Below, one piece after another: positions 43,137-53,027 of a stretch of DNA of 64,000 nucleotides. This DNA comes from Streptomyces cadmiisoli (lineage in GTDB: Bacteria > Actinomycetota > Actinomycetes > Streptomycetales > Streptomycetaceae): assembly GCF_003261055.1 (NCBI RefSeq), contig NZ_CP030073.1, positions 3,596,001 to 3,660,000 of the forward strand, in the 5' to 3' direction. A program made the translations under genes and the position numbers. A model generated the notes under the pieces. It ran no database searches. It was not told the origin of the DNA and saw only the letters and a program-made list of their open reading frames with translations. Every line of letters starts with the position of its first letter. Within the stretch, counting starts at the first letter, position 1.

Positions 43137-43160
43137 CGGCCCGTCCGCACGACGGCCCGC

Positions 43161-43188
43161 GGGCCCCGCACGCCGTTGTGCGGGGCCC
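43161..43188. terminator. Bidirectional hairpin terminator
   Basis: GGGCCCCGCAC (43161-43171) pairs with GTGCGGGGCCC (43178-43188) around a 6-nt loop, between the convergent telA operon and pckG. Confidence 0.85.
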
Positions 43189-43269
43189 TGCGGCTGTCAC
43201 CGCGGCCGGCCGTGACGACGGAGCTGGTCAGGGCACGATCGGAAACCGGCCGCGGAGTCTCGGGGACGG

Positions 43270-45093
43270 TCAGCCCAGGCGTCGCACCAGGGCGTGGTAC
43301 TCGTCCCACAGCTCCTTGGGGGTGTGGTCGCCGAAGGTGTTGAGGTGGTCGGGGACCAGGGCGGCCTCCTCGCGCCACACCTCCTTGTCCACGGTGAGCA
43401 GGAACTCCAGGTCCCGGTCGGCCAGATCCAGCCCGTCGGTGTCCAGGGCTCCGGGGGCCGGCAGCACACCGATGGGGGTCTCGACGCCCTCGGCCTTGCC
43501 CTCCAGGCGCTCGACGATCCACTTCAGGACACGGCTGTTCTCGCCGAAGCCGGGCCAGACGAACTTGCCCTCGTCGTTCTTGCGGAACCAGTTGACGTAG
43601 TAGATCTTCGGCAGCTTGGCCGCGTCCACGGACTTGCCGACCTCGACCCAGTGGGCCATGTAGTCGCCCATGTTGTAGCCGCAGAACGGCAGCATCGCGA
43701 ACGGGTCGCGGCGCAGCTCGCCGACCTTGCCCTCGGCCGCGGCGGTCTTCTCGGAGGCCACGTTCGCGCCGAGGAAGACGCCGTGGTTCCAGTCGAAGGA
43801 CTCCGTCACCAGCGGTACGGCGGTGGCACGCCGGCCGCCGAAGAGGATCGCGGAGATCGGCACGCCCTTGGGGTCCTCCCACTCGGGCGCGATGATCGGG
43901 CACTGGGAGGCGGGGACGGTGAAGCGGGCGTTGGGGTGGGCGGCGGGGACGTCGGCGCCCGGCGTCCAGTCGTTGCCCTTCCAGTCCGTCAGGTGGGCCG
44001 GGGTCTCCTCCGTCATGCCCTCCCACCAGATGTCGTTGTCGTCGGTGAGGGCGACGTTGGTGAAGACCGAGTTGCCCCACAGCGTCTTCATCGCGTTGGC
44101 GTTGGTGTGCTCACCGGTGCCGGGCGCGACGCCGAAGAAGCCGGCCTCGGGGTTGATCGCGTACAGACGGCCGTCCTCGCCGAAGCGCATCCAGGCGATG
44201 TCGTCGCCGATCGTCTCGACGGTCCAGCCGGAGATGGTGGGCTCCAGCATGGCGAGGTTGGTCTTGCCGCACGCGGACGGGAAGGCCGCCGCGACGTACT
44301 TGGACTCGCCGTGCGGCGGGGTGAGCTTGAGGATCAGCATGTGCTCGGCGAGCCAGCCCTCGTCGCGGGCCATCACGGAGGCGATGCGCAGCGCGTAGCA
44401 CTTCTTGCCGAGCAGCGCGTTGCCGCCGTAGCCGGAGCCGTAGGACCAGATCTCGCGGCTCTCCGGGAAGTGCGAGATGTACTTGGTCTGGTTGCAGGGC
44501 CAGGGGACGTCCTGCTGACCGGGCTCCAGCGGGGCGCCGAGGGTGTGCACGGCCTTCACGAAGAAGCCCTCGGAGCCGAGCTCGTCCAGCACCGGACGGC
44601 CCATGCGGGTCATGGTGCGCATGGAGACCGCGACGTAGGCGGAGTCGGTGATCTCGACGCCTATGGCGGACAGCGGCGAGCCGAGCGGGCCCATGCAGAA
44701 GGGCACGACGTACATGGTGCGGCCCCGCATCGAGCCGCGGAACAGGCCCTTCTCGCCCTGGAAGATCTCCCGCATCTCGGCGGGGGCCTTCCAGTGGTTC
44801 GTCGGGCCGGCGTCCTGCTCCTTCTCGGAGCAGATGAAGGTGCGGTCCTCCACGCGGGCGACGTCGGTCGGGTCGGAGGCCGCGTAGTAGGAGTTGGGGC
44901 GCTTGATCGGGTCGAGCTTGCGGAAGGTGCCCTTCTCGACGAGCTGCTCGCACAGGCGCTCGTACTCGGCCTCGGATCCGTCACACCAGACCACGCTGTC
45001 CGGCTCGGTCAGTTCGGCGATCTCGTTGACCCAGGAGATCAGCTCCTGGTGGTTCGTCGGGATGACGGGGGGAGCCGCGATGTTCCGCGCCAC
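43270..45093 (-). CDS. pckG: Phosphoenolpyruvate carboxykinase (GTP)
   Basis: 607 residues, the normal length of the GTP-dependent form. Kinase loop [13 protein letters not shown] with the reactive Cys, substrate loop near [27 protein letters not shown] region, and GNDWTPG. Converts oxaloacetate to PEP with GTP, the first step of gluconeogenesis; it matters during growth on organic acids. GTG start with AGGAG upstream. Transcribed alone. Confidence 0.96.
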   Translation of the reverse strand: MARNIAAPPVIPTNHQELISWVNEIAELTEPDSVVWCDGSEAEYERLCEQLVEKGTFRKLDPIKRPNSYYAASDPTDVARVEDRTFICSEKEQDAGPTNHWKAPAEMREIFQGEKGLFRGSMRGRTMYVVPFCMGPLGSPLSAIGVEITDSAYVAVSMRTMTRMGRPVLDELGSEGFFVKAVHTLGAPLEPGQQDVPWPCNQTKYISHFPESREIWSYGSGYGGNALLGKKCYALRIASVMARDEGWLAEHMLILKLTPPHGESKYVAAAFPSACGKTNLAMLEPTISGWTVETIGDDIAWMRFGEDGRLYAINPEAGFFGVAPGTGEHTNANAMKTLWGNSVFTNVALTDDNDIWWEGMTEETPAHLTDWKGNDWTPGADVPAAHPNARFTVPASQCPIIAPEWEDPKGVPISAILFGGRRATAVPLVTESFDWNHGVFLGANVASEKTAAAEGKVGELRRDPFAMLPFCGYNMGDYMAHWVEVGKSVDAAKLPKIYYVNWFRKNDEGKFVWPGFGENSRVLKWIVERLEGKAEGVETPIGVLPAPGALDTDGLDLADRDLEFLLTVDKEVWREEAALVPDHLNTFGDHTPKELWDEYHALVRRLG

Positions 45094-45440
45094 GGTTGCT
45101 CCTAAATGAGGGGTTTTTTGACTATGTGCCCCGTGGGGGCTGCGACCCGGATGCTGCGCAAGTCCGACCTTGGGCGCTCATCCGGTGCCGACCGCACTCA
45201 TTTGATCATCCGAGTTCCCCGCCCATTTGTCCAGAGGGCCGCCCACCTGAGCGAGTGAGGAAGGACACGTAACCTCAGTGTTTCTCCGCGTTTCCCCGCG
45301 CGCACGTCGGGTTCGACCGACCGCCCCTCGGGTGGCCTCGGGCGACGTGAAGCTGCGGGATGCCCAACTCCCGTGAGATGATGGCCACTCCCAACGATCC
45401 GTTGATCCGTAACTTACGGTTGCGTAGGTACCATTCGGCC
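45094..45440. other. Divergent intergenic region, 347 bp
   Basis: Separates pckG (minus) and hemolysin III (plus). I see no gene. It must hold both promoters; a T-run (GGGGTTTTTTG, 45109-45119) near the pckG start is notable. Open frames here have no coding character. Confidence 0.5.
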
Positions 45441-46154
45441 ATGACTGCGTCCGCCTCCGACGCGCCGCTGGACCCGCCGGTCGTCGACCGAGTTTCCGAG
45501 GCGCTCTCCCTGCCCCACCCGATCAAGCCCAAGCTGCGCGGGTGGCTGCACCTCGGGATGTTCCCCGCGGTGCTCGTCGCGGGCCTCGCGCTCACCGCCC
45601 TCGCGGACTCCCCCCGCGGCCGCCTCGCCTGCGGGATCTACGCCCTGACGGCGTGCCTCCTGTTCGGTGTGAGCGCGCTGTACCACCGGGGCGACTGGAG
45701 CCCGCGCATGGACGGCGTGCTGCGCCGCCTGGACCACTCGAACATCTTCCTGATCATCGCCGGCACCTACACGCCGCTGACCCTGCTGCTCCTGCCGAGC
45801 AGCAAGGGGCGCTGGCTGCTGTGGGGCATCTGGGCGGCGGCCCTGGCGGGCATCACCTTCCGGGTCTTCTGGGTCGGCGCCCCGCGCTGGCTCTACACCC
45901 CGTGCTACATCGCCATGGGCTGGGCGGCCGTCTTCTTCCTGCCGGACTTCATGCGCACGGGCGGGATCGCCGTCCTCGTCCTGGTGGTCGTGGGCGGTCT
46001 CCTGTACAGCGTGGGAGGTGTGGTCTACGGCATCAAGCGCCCCAACCCGTCGCCGCGCTGGTTCGGCTTCCACGAGGTGTTCCACTCCCTCACGCTGGCG
46101 GCCTTCGTCGTGCACTACGTGGGCATCTCGCTGGTGGCGTACCAGCACCCCTAG
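45441..46154 (+). CDS. Hemolysin III / PAQR-family membrane protein
   Basis: 237 residues, seven hydrophobic helices. Family motifs: SALYHRGDWS, LDHSNIFLIIAGTYTP and FHEVFHSLTLAAFVVHY; the conserved Ser/Asp/His residues form the zinc-hydrolase site shared with PAQR receptors. Despite the name, a haemolysin role is not established; members act in membrane lipid or fatty-acid homeostasis. ATG at 45441 chosen because the region upstream is not coding. Confidence 0.9.
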   Translation: MTASASDAPLDPPVVDRVSEALSLPHPIKPKLRGWLHLGMFPAVLVAGLALTALADSPRGRLACGIYALTACLLFGVSALYHRGDWSPRMDGVLRRLDHSNIFLIIAGTYTPLTLLLLPSSKGRWLLWGIWAAALAGITFRVFWVGAPRWLYTPCYIAMGWAAVFFLPDFMRTGGIAVLVLVVVGGLLYSVGGVVYGIKRPNPSPRWFGFHEVFHSLTLAAFVVHYVGISLVAYQHP

Positions 46155-46172
46155 AAACCCGCCCTCCGCCCC

Positions 46173-46203
46173 AGGGCCATGGCTCCCGAGCCGTGGCCCT
46201 TTC
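46173..46203 (+). terminator. Rho-independent-like terminator of the hemolysin III gene
   Basis: AGGGCCATGGCT (46173-46184) pairs with AGCCGTGGCCCT (46189-46200) with one wobble pair, loop CCCG, followed by TTT. Confidence 0.8.
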
Positions 46204-46239
46204 GCATGGCCGGGCCGTGCCCGCAGCCGCGCACGGGTT

Positions 46240-46252
46240 GACAGTCACTGTC
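46240..46252. promoter_or_regulatory. GACAGTCACTGTC palindrome, TetR operator candidate
   Basis: Perfect 13-bp palindrome overlapping a TTGACA box (46238-46243); a further TTGACAG half-site follows at 46255-46261. Located about 100 bp upstream of the TetR gene, it suits autoregulation by the encoded protein. Confidence 0.6.
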
Positions 46253-46350
46253 TTTTGACAGCGACTACCGCACAGATTCTCGGCCTCGGCCGGATTCCGA
46301 CTGTGTTCATGACATGGTCACCCCCCGGCCGATGGCCGAGAATGACTCCC

Positions 46351-46980
46351 ATGACGGCCGCACGGACCCCATTCCCCGCCGACCGCCCCCAGCCGGGGCT
46401 GCGCGAGCGGAAGAAGCTCAAGACCCGGGCGGCGATCCGGACCGCGACGTACGAGCTGATCGAGGAGCAGGGGTACGACACCACGACGATCGAGCAGATC
46501 GCCGACCGCGCCGAGGTGTCGCCGTCGACCGTCTTCCGCTACTTCCCCACCAAGGAGGACATCGTCCTCACCGACGAGTACGACCCGCTCCTGCTCCAGG
46601 AGTTCCGCGCCCGGCCGGCGGACGAGCCCTGGCCGCAGTCCCTGCGCCATGTCGCGCACCGGGCCATCGCCCTCGGTCTCGGCGAGGACCCCGAGGTCAC
46701 CCGGCTGCGCTGCCGGCTGATGGTGGAGGCCCCCGCGGTGCGGTCCCGGATGATGGAGAGCATGTCGGCCGTGGGCCGTGCGCTGGCCGGGGTGATCGGC
46801 GAGCGCACCGGGCGGGATCCGGAGAGCCTGGAGGTGCGGATCCTCACCACGACCCTGATCGGCGGGCTGATGGAGATCTCCCAGTACTGGGCGCGCCACG
46901 GCTTCCGTGAGGACCCGGACGAGCTGGTCGACCGCGCCCTGGCCGTCTTCGAGCACGGCCTGCCCGGCGAAATCCACTGA
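46351..46980 (+). CDS. TetR-family regulator
   Basis: 209 residues. N-terminal HTH (about 20-68): TRAAIRTATYELIEEQGYDTTTIEQIADRAEVS-type region ending STVFRYFPTKEDIV. C-terminal ligand domain closes with LVDRALAVFEHGL. ATG at 46351 or nine bases earlier at 46342. No divergent partner gene; the palindrome at 46240 suggests autoregulation. Ligand unknown; related Streptomyces regulators control efflux or fatty-acid genes. Confidence 0.88.
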   Translation: MTAARTPFPADRPQPGLRERKKLKTRAAIRTATYELIEEQGYDTTTIEQIADRAEVSPSTVFRYFPTKEDIVLTDEYDPLLLQEFRARPADEPWPQSLRHVAHRAIALGLGEDPEVTRLRCRLMVEAPAVRSRMMESMSAVGRALAGVIGERTGRDPESLEVRILTTTLIGGLMEISQYWARHGFREDPDELVDRALAVFEHGLPGEIH

Positions 46981-47013
46981 GGCCCCGGGCCTCCTGCGTG
47001 CCATCCTGATCAG

Positions 47014-47757
47014 GTGACCGGACCCGAGATCCGCCCCGAGATCCACGTCGAATTCGCCCCCGAACTGGCCCTGTTCGTCCCGCACGCGCGGCGCCGGGGC
47101 GCCACCGCCCTCACCACCGACGGCGTCTCGACGCTGGGCCATGTCGTCGAGTCCCTCGGCGTCCCGCTGACCGAGGTCGGCGCCCTCGTCCTGGACGGCC
47201 GCGAGGTGCCCACCGGGCACGTCCCGCGGGACGGCGAGTCCGTGCGGGTCCGCGCCGTGCGGCGTCCGCAGCGGGTGCCGGGCGCTCCCCTGCGCTTCCT
47301 GCTCGACGTCCACCTCGGCACGCTCGCCCGCCGGCTGCGGCTGCTGGGCGTGGACACGGCGTACGAGTCGACCGACATCGGCGACCCGGCGCTGGCCGCC
47401 CGCTCCGCCGCCGAGCGGCGCGTCATGCTCAGCCGCGACCGGGGCCTGCTGCGCCGCCGCGAACTGTGGGCCGGCGCCTATGTCTACAGCACCCGCCCCG
47501 ACGACCAACTCGGCGACATCCTCGACCGGTTCGCCCCCGAGCTGCGGCCCTGGACCCGGTGCACCGCCTGCAACGGCCTGCTGCGGGAGGCCGCCAAGGA
47601 GGAGGTCGCGGCGCAGCTGAAGGGCGGCACGCAGCGCTCGTACGACGTCTTCGCGCAGTGCCGGGAGTGCGGGCGGGCGTACTGGAAGGGCGCGCACCAC
47701 GACCAGCTGGAGGCCATCGTGGAGCGCGCCCTCACGGCGTTCCCGAACCGGGGCTAA
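47014..47757 (+). CDS. Mut7-C RNase-like protein with ubiquitin-like N-domain
   Basis: 247 residues, GTG start. Residues 1-80 form a MoaD/ThiS-like beta-grasp domain (VSTLGHVVESLGVPL, LVLDGREVP) without a Gly-Gly tail. Residues 88-235 are the Mut7-C domain, a PIN-like RNase fold: FLLDVHLGTLARRLRLLGVDT, MLSRDRGLLRR, and a zinc knuckle with CTACNGLL and CRECGRAYW. Likely RNA binding or processing. Its stop overlaps that of the convergent oxidase gene by 4 nt. Confidence 0.87.
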   Translation: MTGPEIRPEIHVEFAPELALFVPHARRRGATALTTDGVSTLGHVVESLGVPLTEVGALVLDGREVPTGHVPRDGESVRVRAVRRPQRVPGAPLRFLLDVHLGTLARRLRLLGVDTAYESTDIGDPALAARSAAERRVMLSRDRGLLRRRELWAGAYVYSTRPDDQLGDILDRFAPELRPWTRCTACNGLLREAAKEEVAAQLKGGTQRSYDVFAQCRECGRAYWKGAHHDQLEAIVERALTAFPNRG

Positions 47758-50159
47758 CGCCGGCGCAGATCACCCTTTCCGCAGGCCACGCCGTCCCTGT
47801 TCGGGTCGAGGCGCAGCGGGTCGTCCTTGCCGTTGACCTTCAGACGGCCGTAGTCGTTGTCCTTCAGCCAGTCGCAGCGGGCCACCGTCGTCTTCTTGAC
47901 CTCCTTCGGGAAGGCCGTCGGCACGCACACGTTGGCCGAGCCGTAGTGCCGGTCGCAGCCGGAGACGGTGGTGCCGACCTTGTGCGAACCCCGCTTCTTG
48001 CCGGGGCCGGTGACCTTGCCGGACAGGTCGTCGGCGAAGGAGTGGACGTGCGCCGAGGCGTCGGTGGCCCGCAGGGCCTGCGGACCCTGGAGGTGCACCC
48101 ACTCGGCGACCGACGGCACGCCGTTGGCGTCGACCGCGAAGAGCATGTACCAGCCGGGCGGGGCCAGGTTGGGGTTGCTCGTCACGTTCAGGTCGATGTT
48201 GTCGCCGTCCACCGACAGGGGCAGGTCCACGAACCGCTGGTTCGGGTCCGACGAGTGCGTCACCGCGGCCGGGCGGATCAGCTCCGCCTTGGCGATGGGC
48301 CGGTCGACGGTGATCCGCTGGGTGTCGCCGTAGTTCCACTCGCTGTCGATCACCGAGGTGATCGTCGGGCGGTCGCCCTTGTAGAGGTAGGGCGGGGTGT
48401 AGACGGACACATTGTGGTTCCAGGAGCCGTTGCCCGGGTTGTCGCCGGTGCTCATCACCCGGCCGTCGGGCAGCAGGAACGCGGAGGAGTGGTAGCCGCG
48501 GGCCTCCGGGTCGGCGGCCACCGGGTCGAAGGTGCCGGTCTCCGGGTCGTAGATCGACGACTCGTGCACGGGGTTGGCGCGGTTGTGCAGCGCGCCGCCC
48601 GTCTCCAGCACCTTGCCGTCGGGCAGCAGGACCGCGGAGACATACATCTTGCCCTGGTCACCGGTCTGCGGGACGGGGCCGTTGCCGAGGTCCACGGTGC
48701 CCTGCGGCAGCGGCGGGCCGGCGACGTAGGACGGATCGGGGTCCTTGAGGTCGATGACGTCGGTCAGCCGGTTCGCCTCCGGGTTGGAGTCGATGTTGCC
48801 GCCGCCGATGGTCAGCACCTTCTGGTCCTGGGCCGGCGGCAGCAGCACGCTCGCCGACTGGTCGCGCTCGTCCTTGTTCCGCAGGCCGGGCACCTGGGTG
48901 ATCGAGTTGGCGTCGTAGTCGTAGATCGCCGAGCCGGTGCCGGGGATGTTGTTGCCGAAGACATGGCTGCCGGAGTAGAAGAGGCGGCCGTCCTGCATGA
49001 GGATCATCGACGGGTACAGGCCCCAGAAGGACCAGGTCTGGTTGACCTTCCAGGTCGGCAGCCACTGCTGCTCGGCGTCGGACCACAGCTCGGCGGTCAC
49101 CGAGCCGGTGGAGTCCTCGCGCAGACCGCCGAAGGAGATCACGTCGCCGTTGCCCAGAATGGTGGCCGACGGGTACCAGTGACCGTCGTTCATGTCATTG
49201 GTCTTGGTGTACGTCTCGGTCTCGGGGTCGAAGATGTACGAGTCCTTGAACCCCTGGTAGCCGATTGTGCCGTCCGCCGACGGATAGCCCTTGTTGCCGC
49301 TCATGACCAGCACCCGGCCGTCCTGGAGCTGGACGTGCCCGGCGCAGAACATGTCGTCCGGGGTGGGAACGACCCGGTAGGAGCCGTCCTCCGGGTCGTA
49401 CACCGCGGAGGTGAAGGTGCCCGCCTCGAACAGCGCCGGGTCGTTGCCCGAACCCGCGATCAGCAGCACCTTGCCGTTGTGCAGCACGACCGAGTGCATC
49501 GAGCGGACCGGGTTCTGCGCGGGCAGCACGTCCCAGCGGCCGTTCGCGCACTCCTGCGCGGTACCCGTGCAGTCCGGTTCCGGCACCGGGTCGGCGACCT
49601 GCTCCATCGTGTAGTCGTCGGTCGTCGCGGAGCCGGTGCCGTAGACGGACACACCCCAGCTGATGCGGTCGGTGCCCGCCGGGACCTCGGGGGTGCGGAC
49701 CGTCGCCTCGGTCCACGCCCCGGCCATCTCCAGCGTCTTGAGGTCGGTCCAGTACTGCCACCCGGCCGTCGTGTCGTGCCGGAACAGCGTGATGTTCGCG
49801 TCCGGCGTCGTCGTCTTGTACCAGAGGGAGAGGTCGTACTGCTTGCCCGCGGTGACCACCGGCGCGCAGTCGGCCGACTCGGTGATCAGCGCCTTGCGGT
49901 CGCCGTCGACGCGGCGGGTCAGCTCCACCTTCATGGCCTTGGTGCCGGAGTGCGCGTCGGAGGTCGTGGTGAAGCTGAAGTCGTTGTCGCCCCAGCCGGA
50001 CTTCGACCAGCAGTACGGCATGTCGCCGGTGCCGGCCGTCTCGAAGCCCGGGTTCTTGATCAGGTTGGCGGCGGAGGCGGGCTGGGGTGCGGTCAGAAGC
50101 AGGCCACCGGTCAGGCCCGCCACGGCCAGGAGTGCGGTTCGTCTACGGCGTCTGTTCAC
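47754..50159 (-). CDS. GlxA-like copper-radical oxidase with CBM and excalibur domain
   Basis: 801 residues, GTG with AAGGAG upstream. Signal peptide 1-31; carbohydrate-binding beta-sandwich about 32-190; kelch-type seven-blade domain about 205-590; DUF1929 C-domain about 595-700; excalibur calcium-binding domain about 730-798 (DPNRDGVACGKG). Copper-site residues of the galactose-oxidase family all appear present: Cys272 (DMFCAG) and Tyr329 (HWYPS) for the thioether radical, Tyr556/His557 (RGYHSS) and His635 (VTHSS). Oxidises a primary alcohol of a glycan to an aldehyde with release of H2O2. Last gene of a glycosyltransferase operon, as glxA follows cslA elsewhere in Streptomyces. Confidence 0.87.
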   Translation of the reverse strand: MNRRRRRTALLAVAGLTGGLLLTAPQPASAANLIKNPGFETAGTGDMPYCWSKSGWGDNDFSFTTTSDAHSGTKAMKVELTRRVDGDRKALITESADCAPVVTAGKQYDLSLWYKTTTPDANITLFRHDTTAGWQYWTDLKTLEMAGAWTEATVRTPEVPAGTDRISWGVSVYGTGSATTDDYTMEQVADPVPEPDCTGTAQECANGRWDVLPAQNPVRSMHSVVLHNGKVLLIAGSGNDPALFEAGTFTSAVYDPEDGSYRVVPTPDDMFCAGHVQLQDGRVLVMSGNKGYPSADGTIGYQGFKDSYIFDPETETYTKTNDMNDGHWYPSATILGNGDVISFGGLREDSTGSVTAELWSDAEQQWLPTWKVNQTWSFWGLYPSMILMQDGRLFYSGSHVFGNNIPGTGSAIYDYDANSITQVPGLRNKDERDQSASVLLPPAQDQKVLTIGGGNIDSNPEANRLTDVIDLKDPDPSYVAGPPLPQGTVDLGNGPVPQTGDQGKMYVSAVLLPDGKVLETGGALHNRANPVHESSIYDPETGTFDPVAADPEARGYHSSAFLLPDGRVMSTGDNPGNGSWNHNVSVYTPPYLYKGDRPTITSVIDSEWNYGDTQRITVDRPIAKAELIRPAAVTHSSDPNQRFVDLPLSVDGDNIDLNVTSNPNLAPPGWYMLFAVDANGVPSVAEWVHLQGPQALRATDASAHVHSFADDLSGKVTGPGKKRGSHKVGTTVSGCDRHYGSANVCVPTAFPKEVKKTTVARCDWLKDNDYGRLKVNGKDDPLRLDPNRDGVACGKGDLRRR

Positions 50160-51372
50160 ACGGCTCTCCTTGCTGTGCGGCTCCCGCGCGCGCAGGCACG
50201 GGCGGTTTTGCCGGCCTCCGGCGCGGCAGATAGACCAGCGCTTCGGTACCGATGAAGCGCAGGACGAAGGTCGTCACCAGCGCGAGCGCGGTGGCGGGCA
50301 GCACCCCCATGCCGAACGCCCCGACCAGCAGGGCGATCAGCGGGATGCGCAGCACCAGGTCGGCGTTGGCGAGCAGGGCGAACCGGCACAGGCGGTCCCA
50401 CAGCCGCCGGTGCCGGCGGCGGTCGCGGAACAGCAGCCGCTCGATGAGCAGGAAGTTCCAGGCGACGCCGAACTGGTTGGCGACGATCTCGGCGGGCAGG
50501 TAGTGCATGCCGAGACCGGTGAGGGCGTACAGGCCGAGCAGGTTCGGTACGAAGCCGGTCGCGCCGATCAGGCCGAAGACCACCATGCGGGCCACCGGTG
50601 AGGCGGTGCGCAGTCCGACCAGGTGGCGCAGGAAGCGCAGGCCCTCCCGCGCGGTCGACTTGGACTCTCCGGCGAACCGGTCCTGGAAGACGAACGGGAC
50701 CTCGGTGACCTGCCGGGGACGGCTGCGCACGGCGAGTTCGAGCAGGATCTTGTAGCCGAGGGGCTGGAGGACCTCGGCGGTGACCACGCTGCGCCGGATC
50801 GCGAAGAAGCCGCTCATCGGGTCGCTGATGCCGTGCAGTCTGCGCGGGAAGAGGGCCTTGGTCAGCCAGGTGGCGCCGCGTGAGACGGCCACGCGGTAGC
50901 TGCCGGCGAGCCCGGCGCGGCTGCCGCCCTTGATGTAGCGGGAGGCGACGACCAGTCCGGCGTTGGCCCGTTCACCGGTCGCCACCAGGTCGGGGACGAG
51001 CGAGGGCGGGTGCTGGCAGTCGCCGTCCATGACGACGATCCAGTCGGAGCCGGCCGCCTTGATGCCCTCGACGACGGCGCCGCCGAGCCCGCCCGCCGGC
51101 TCCTCGCGGTGCAGCACGGTCACCGGGAACGGGCAGTCCTGCGCCGCCTCGCGGATCACCTGAGGGGTGTCGTCGGTGGAGTCGTCCACGAAGACGACCT
51201 CGCAGGGCAGCCGCGCGGGCACCGACTCGGTGATCAGTTGCAGCAGGCGGCGGACGTTCGCGGACTCGTTGAACGTCGGTACGACGATGGTCACGGCGCC
51301 CGGCTCGGGGACCTCGGCGGCGCGGACCGCCGGATCGCCCAGTTCGCCGGGGACGACGGAGTCCTGGCTCAT
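50143..51372 (-). CDS. GT2 glycosyltransferase (DPM1-like) fused to GtrA domain
   Basis: 409 residues from ATG 51372. N-terminal GT-A domain (about 25-250) with VTIVVPTFNESANV, VVFVDDSTDDTP and VVMDGDCQHPP, the DPM1/polyprenyl-phosphate sugar transferase pattern. C-terminal GtrA-type membrane domain with four helices (from MVVFGLIGATGFVPN). Predicted to make a polyprenyl-phosphate sugar donor for the GT-C enzyme encoded next door. Overlaps the oxidase by 17 nt and the GT-C gene by 4. Confidence 0.9.
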   Translation of the reverse strand: MSQDSVVPGELGDPAVRAAEVPEPGAVTIVVPTFNESANVRRLLQLITESVPARLPCEVVFVDDSTDDTPQVIREAAQDCPFPVTVLHREEPAGGLGGAVVEGIKAAGSDWIVVMDGDCQHPPSLVPDLVATGERANAGLVVASRYIKGGSRAGLAGSYRVAVSRGATWLTKALFPRRLHGISDPMSGFFAIRRSVVTAEVLQPLGYKILLELAVRSRPRQVTEVPFVFQDRFAGESKSTAREGLRFLRHLVGLRTASPVARMVVFGLIGATGFVPNLLGLYALTGLGMHYLPAEIVANQFGVAWNFLLIERLLFRDRRRHRRLWDRLCRFALLANADLVLRIPLIALLVGAFGMGVLPATALALVTTFVLRFIGTEALVYLPRRRPAKPPVPARAGAAQQGEPCEQTP

Positions 51373-53027
51373 CGCTCGCCTCCCGCGGCCCCGGCGGCGG
51401 CCTGGATCCGCCGGATCTCGATCCGGTCCTCCCCGGTGCCGAAGACGGCGACCGGGGTGGAGTTCTCGATCGCCGCCCTCACGTTGGGCAGGTCCACCGC
51501 GTCGCGCCGGACCGTCGGCGAGGCGACGACGTAGTCGATGTCGCGCCAGCCGCGCGGCATCGTCTTCGTCACCGCGGGGTCGAGGTCGGCCTTGTAGAAC
51601 CAGATCACGCCGAGTCCGGGCCGGTAGCCCGCGTGCACCAGGTCCAGCCAGAGGGCGTCGTCGACCAGGACGCGGGTGTCGCGCGGGTTCGCCACCTCGG
51701 TGGCCAGCCACTTCGAGGCGGCCCGGTAGGGGGCGTTGGCGTCCGCGGTCATGGCGGTGCGGTCGCCGTCGTACCAGCGCGGCACGACGTAGGCGCCGGC
51801 CGCGACGGCCAGCACCGCCGCGAGCGCGTAGCGCCCGCCGGTCACCAGCCGCCTCTCACCGTCCCGGCGCCGTCTGCGCAGCACCGCGTGGGCCACCGAC
51901 GCCGTACCGCCGGCCAGCACCAGGGCGAGGAACGGCAGCGCCTGGAGGACGTACATCGCGGGCAGGTAGCCGCTCGGCCGCATCGCCATCAGGGCGAGGA
52001 TCGCCACGGTGAGCGCCGGGCCGGCCAGTGCGCGGGCGGTGATCGACCAGCGCCAGGTGACCAGCAGCAGCACGGCGCCCGCCAGGCCGCCGAGGGGCAG
52101 AATGCGGTCGTAGTACAGCCACGACCGGAGCACGCCGTAGGAGCCGGAGCCGGGGTCGAGGATGAAACCGGAGCCGGGCCGGCTCAACTGGTAGACCACG
52201 CCGTCCCACAGCGAGACGTGCCCGGCGCCCGGCCACAGCTCACCCTTGAGCAGGGCGAACAGCGGATACGAGATGCCGAGCAGCGCGCAGGCGGTGACGG
52301 CGCCGGTGATCGCGAACTTCCGGGTGTCCCGGTGGCTGTGCCGCCACATGGTGACCAGCACGGCCGGCAGGACGAGCAGCATCGTCTCCTTGGTGAGGAC
52401 CGCCGCCGCGGCGGCCATGCCCGCACCGAAGTGGTGCCACAGGTGCCGGCTCGGGGAGGCGGCCAGGGTGAACGCCAGCAGCGTCCACATCACGGCGATG
52501 TTGTCCAGGAAGATCTCGCGCTGCAGGACCACCGACAGCGGGGAGAGCCCGAACAGCGCCATGGCGAGCCCCGCGGCCCACCGCGGCAGGGACAGCCGCC
52601 GGGCCAGGACGTAGACGAGGACGGCGCTGATCGCGCTGATCAGCAGCATCGCCACCCGCATGGAACCGACCGTCATCGACTCCGGCGCGAAGTGCGCGGG
52701 GATCCAGGTCAGCAGCGCTATCTGGATCCAGCCGAACGGCGGGTGGTCGTACCAGTAGGTGTAGTGGGCCAGGCCGCGGCCCTCCTGGACGGCCCAGGCC
52801 TGGGCGAGGTAGGTGCCCTCGTCGTCGCTGTAGGTCGGGTAGTCGGCGATGTTCCAGCCCTGTACGACCAGGATCGCCACCAGGAGGACCCCGCACAGGA
52901 TCAGGTCGGAGCGCGAACGGCGCAGCCGGAGCGGAGGCGTTGTCCGGAGGGTCGAACCGGTTCTGGGCACAGCTGTCCGCTGCGCGGGGACCTTGACGTC
53001 GGTCGCCGCGGGAAGGGTGGAGGTCAC
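51369..53027 (-). CDS. GT-C (PMT/ArnT-like) membrane glycosyltransferase
   Basis: 552 residues. About ten hydrophobic helices; the first extracellular loop carries YPTYSDDEGTYLAQAW with the acidic pair of GT39/GT83 enzymes, followed by HYTYWYDHPPFGW. Uses a lipid-linked sugar outside the membrane; the soluble C-terminal domain (about 425-550) faces outward. Coupled by 4-nt overlaps to both neighbours. Acceptor (protein or polysaccharide) unknown. Confidence 0.87.
   Translation of the reverse strand: MTSTLPAATDVKVPAQRTAVPRTGSTLRTTPPLRLRRSRSDLILCGVLLVAILVVQGWNIADYPTYSDDEGTYLAQAWAVQEGRGLAHYTYWYDHPPFGWIQIALLTWIPAHFAPESMTVGSMRVAMLLISAISAVLVYVLARRLSLPRWAAGLAMALFGLSPLSVVLQREIFLDNIAVMWTLLAFTLAASPSRHLWHHFGAGMAAAAAVLTKETMLLVLPAVLVTMWRHSHRDTRKFAITGAVTACALLGISYPLFALLKGELWPGAGHVSLWDGVVYQLSRPGSGFILDPGSGSYGVLRSWLYYDRILPLGGLAGAVLLLVTWRWSITARALAGPALTVAILALMAMRPSGYLPAMYVLQALPFLALVLAGGTASVAHAVLRRRRRDGERRLVTGGRYALAAVLAVAAGAYVVPRWYDGDRTAMTADANAPYRAASKWLATEVANPRDTRVLVDDALWLDLVHAGYRPGLGVIWFYKADLDPAVTKTMPRGWRDIDYVVASPTVRRDAVDLPNVRAAIENSTPVAVFGTGEDRIEIRRIQAAAGAAGGER

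Noticed and set aside
47754..47757. Frameshift between the Mut7-C and oxidase genes
   Set aside because: They are convergent; the stops simply overlap in CTAA.
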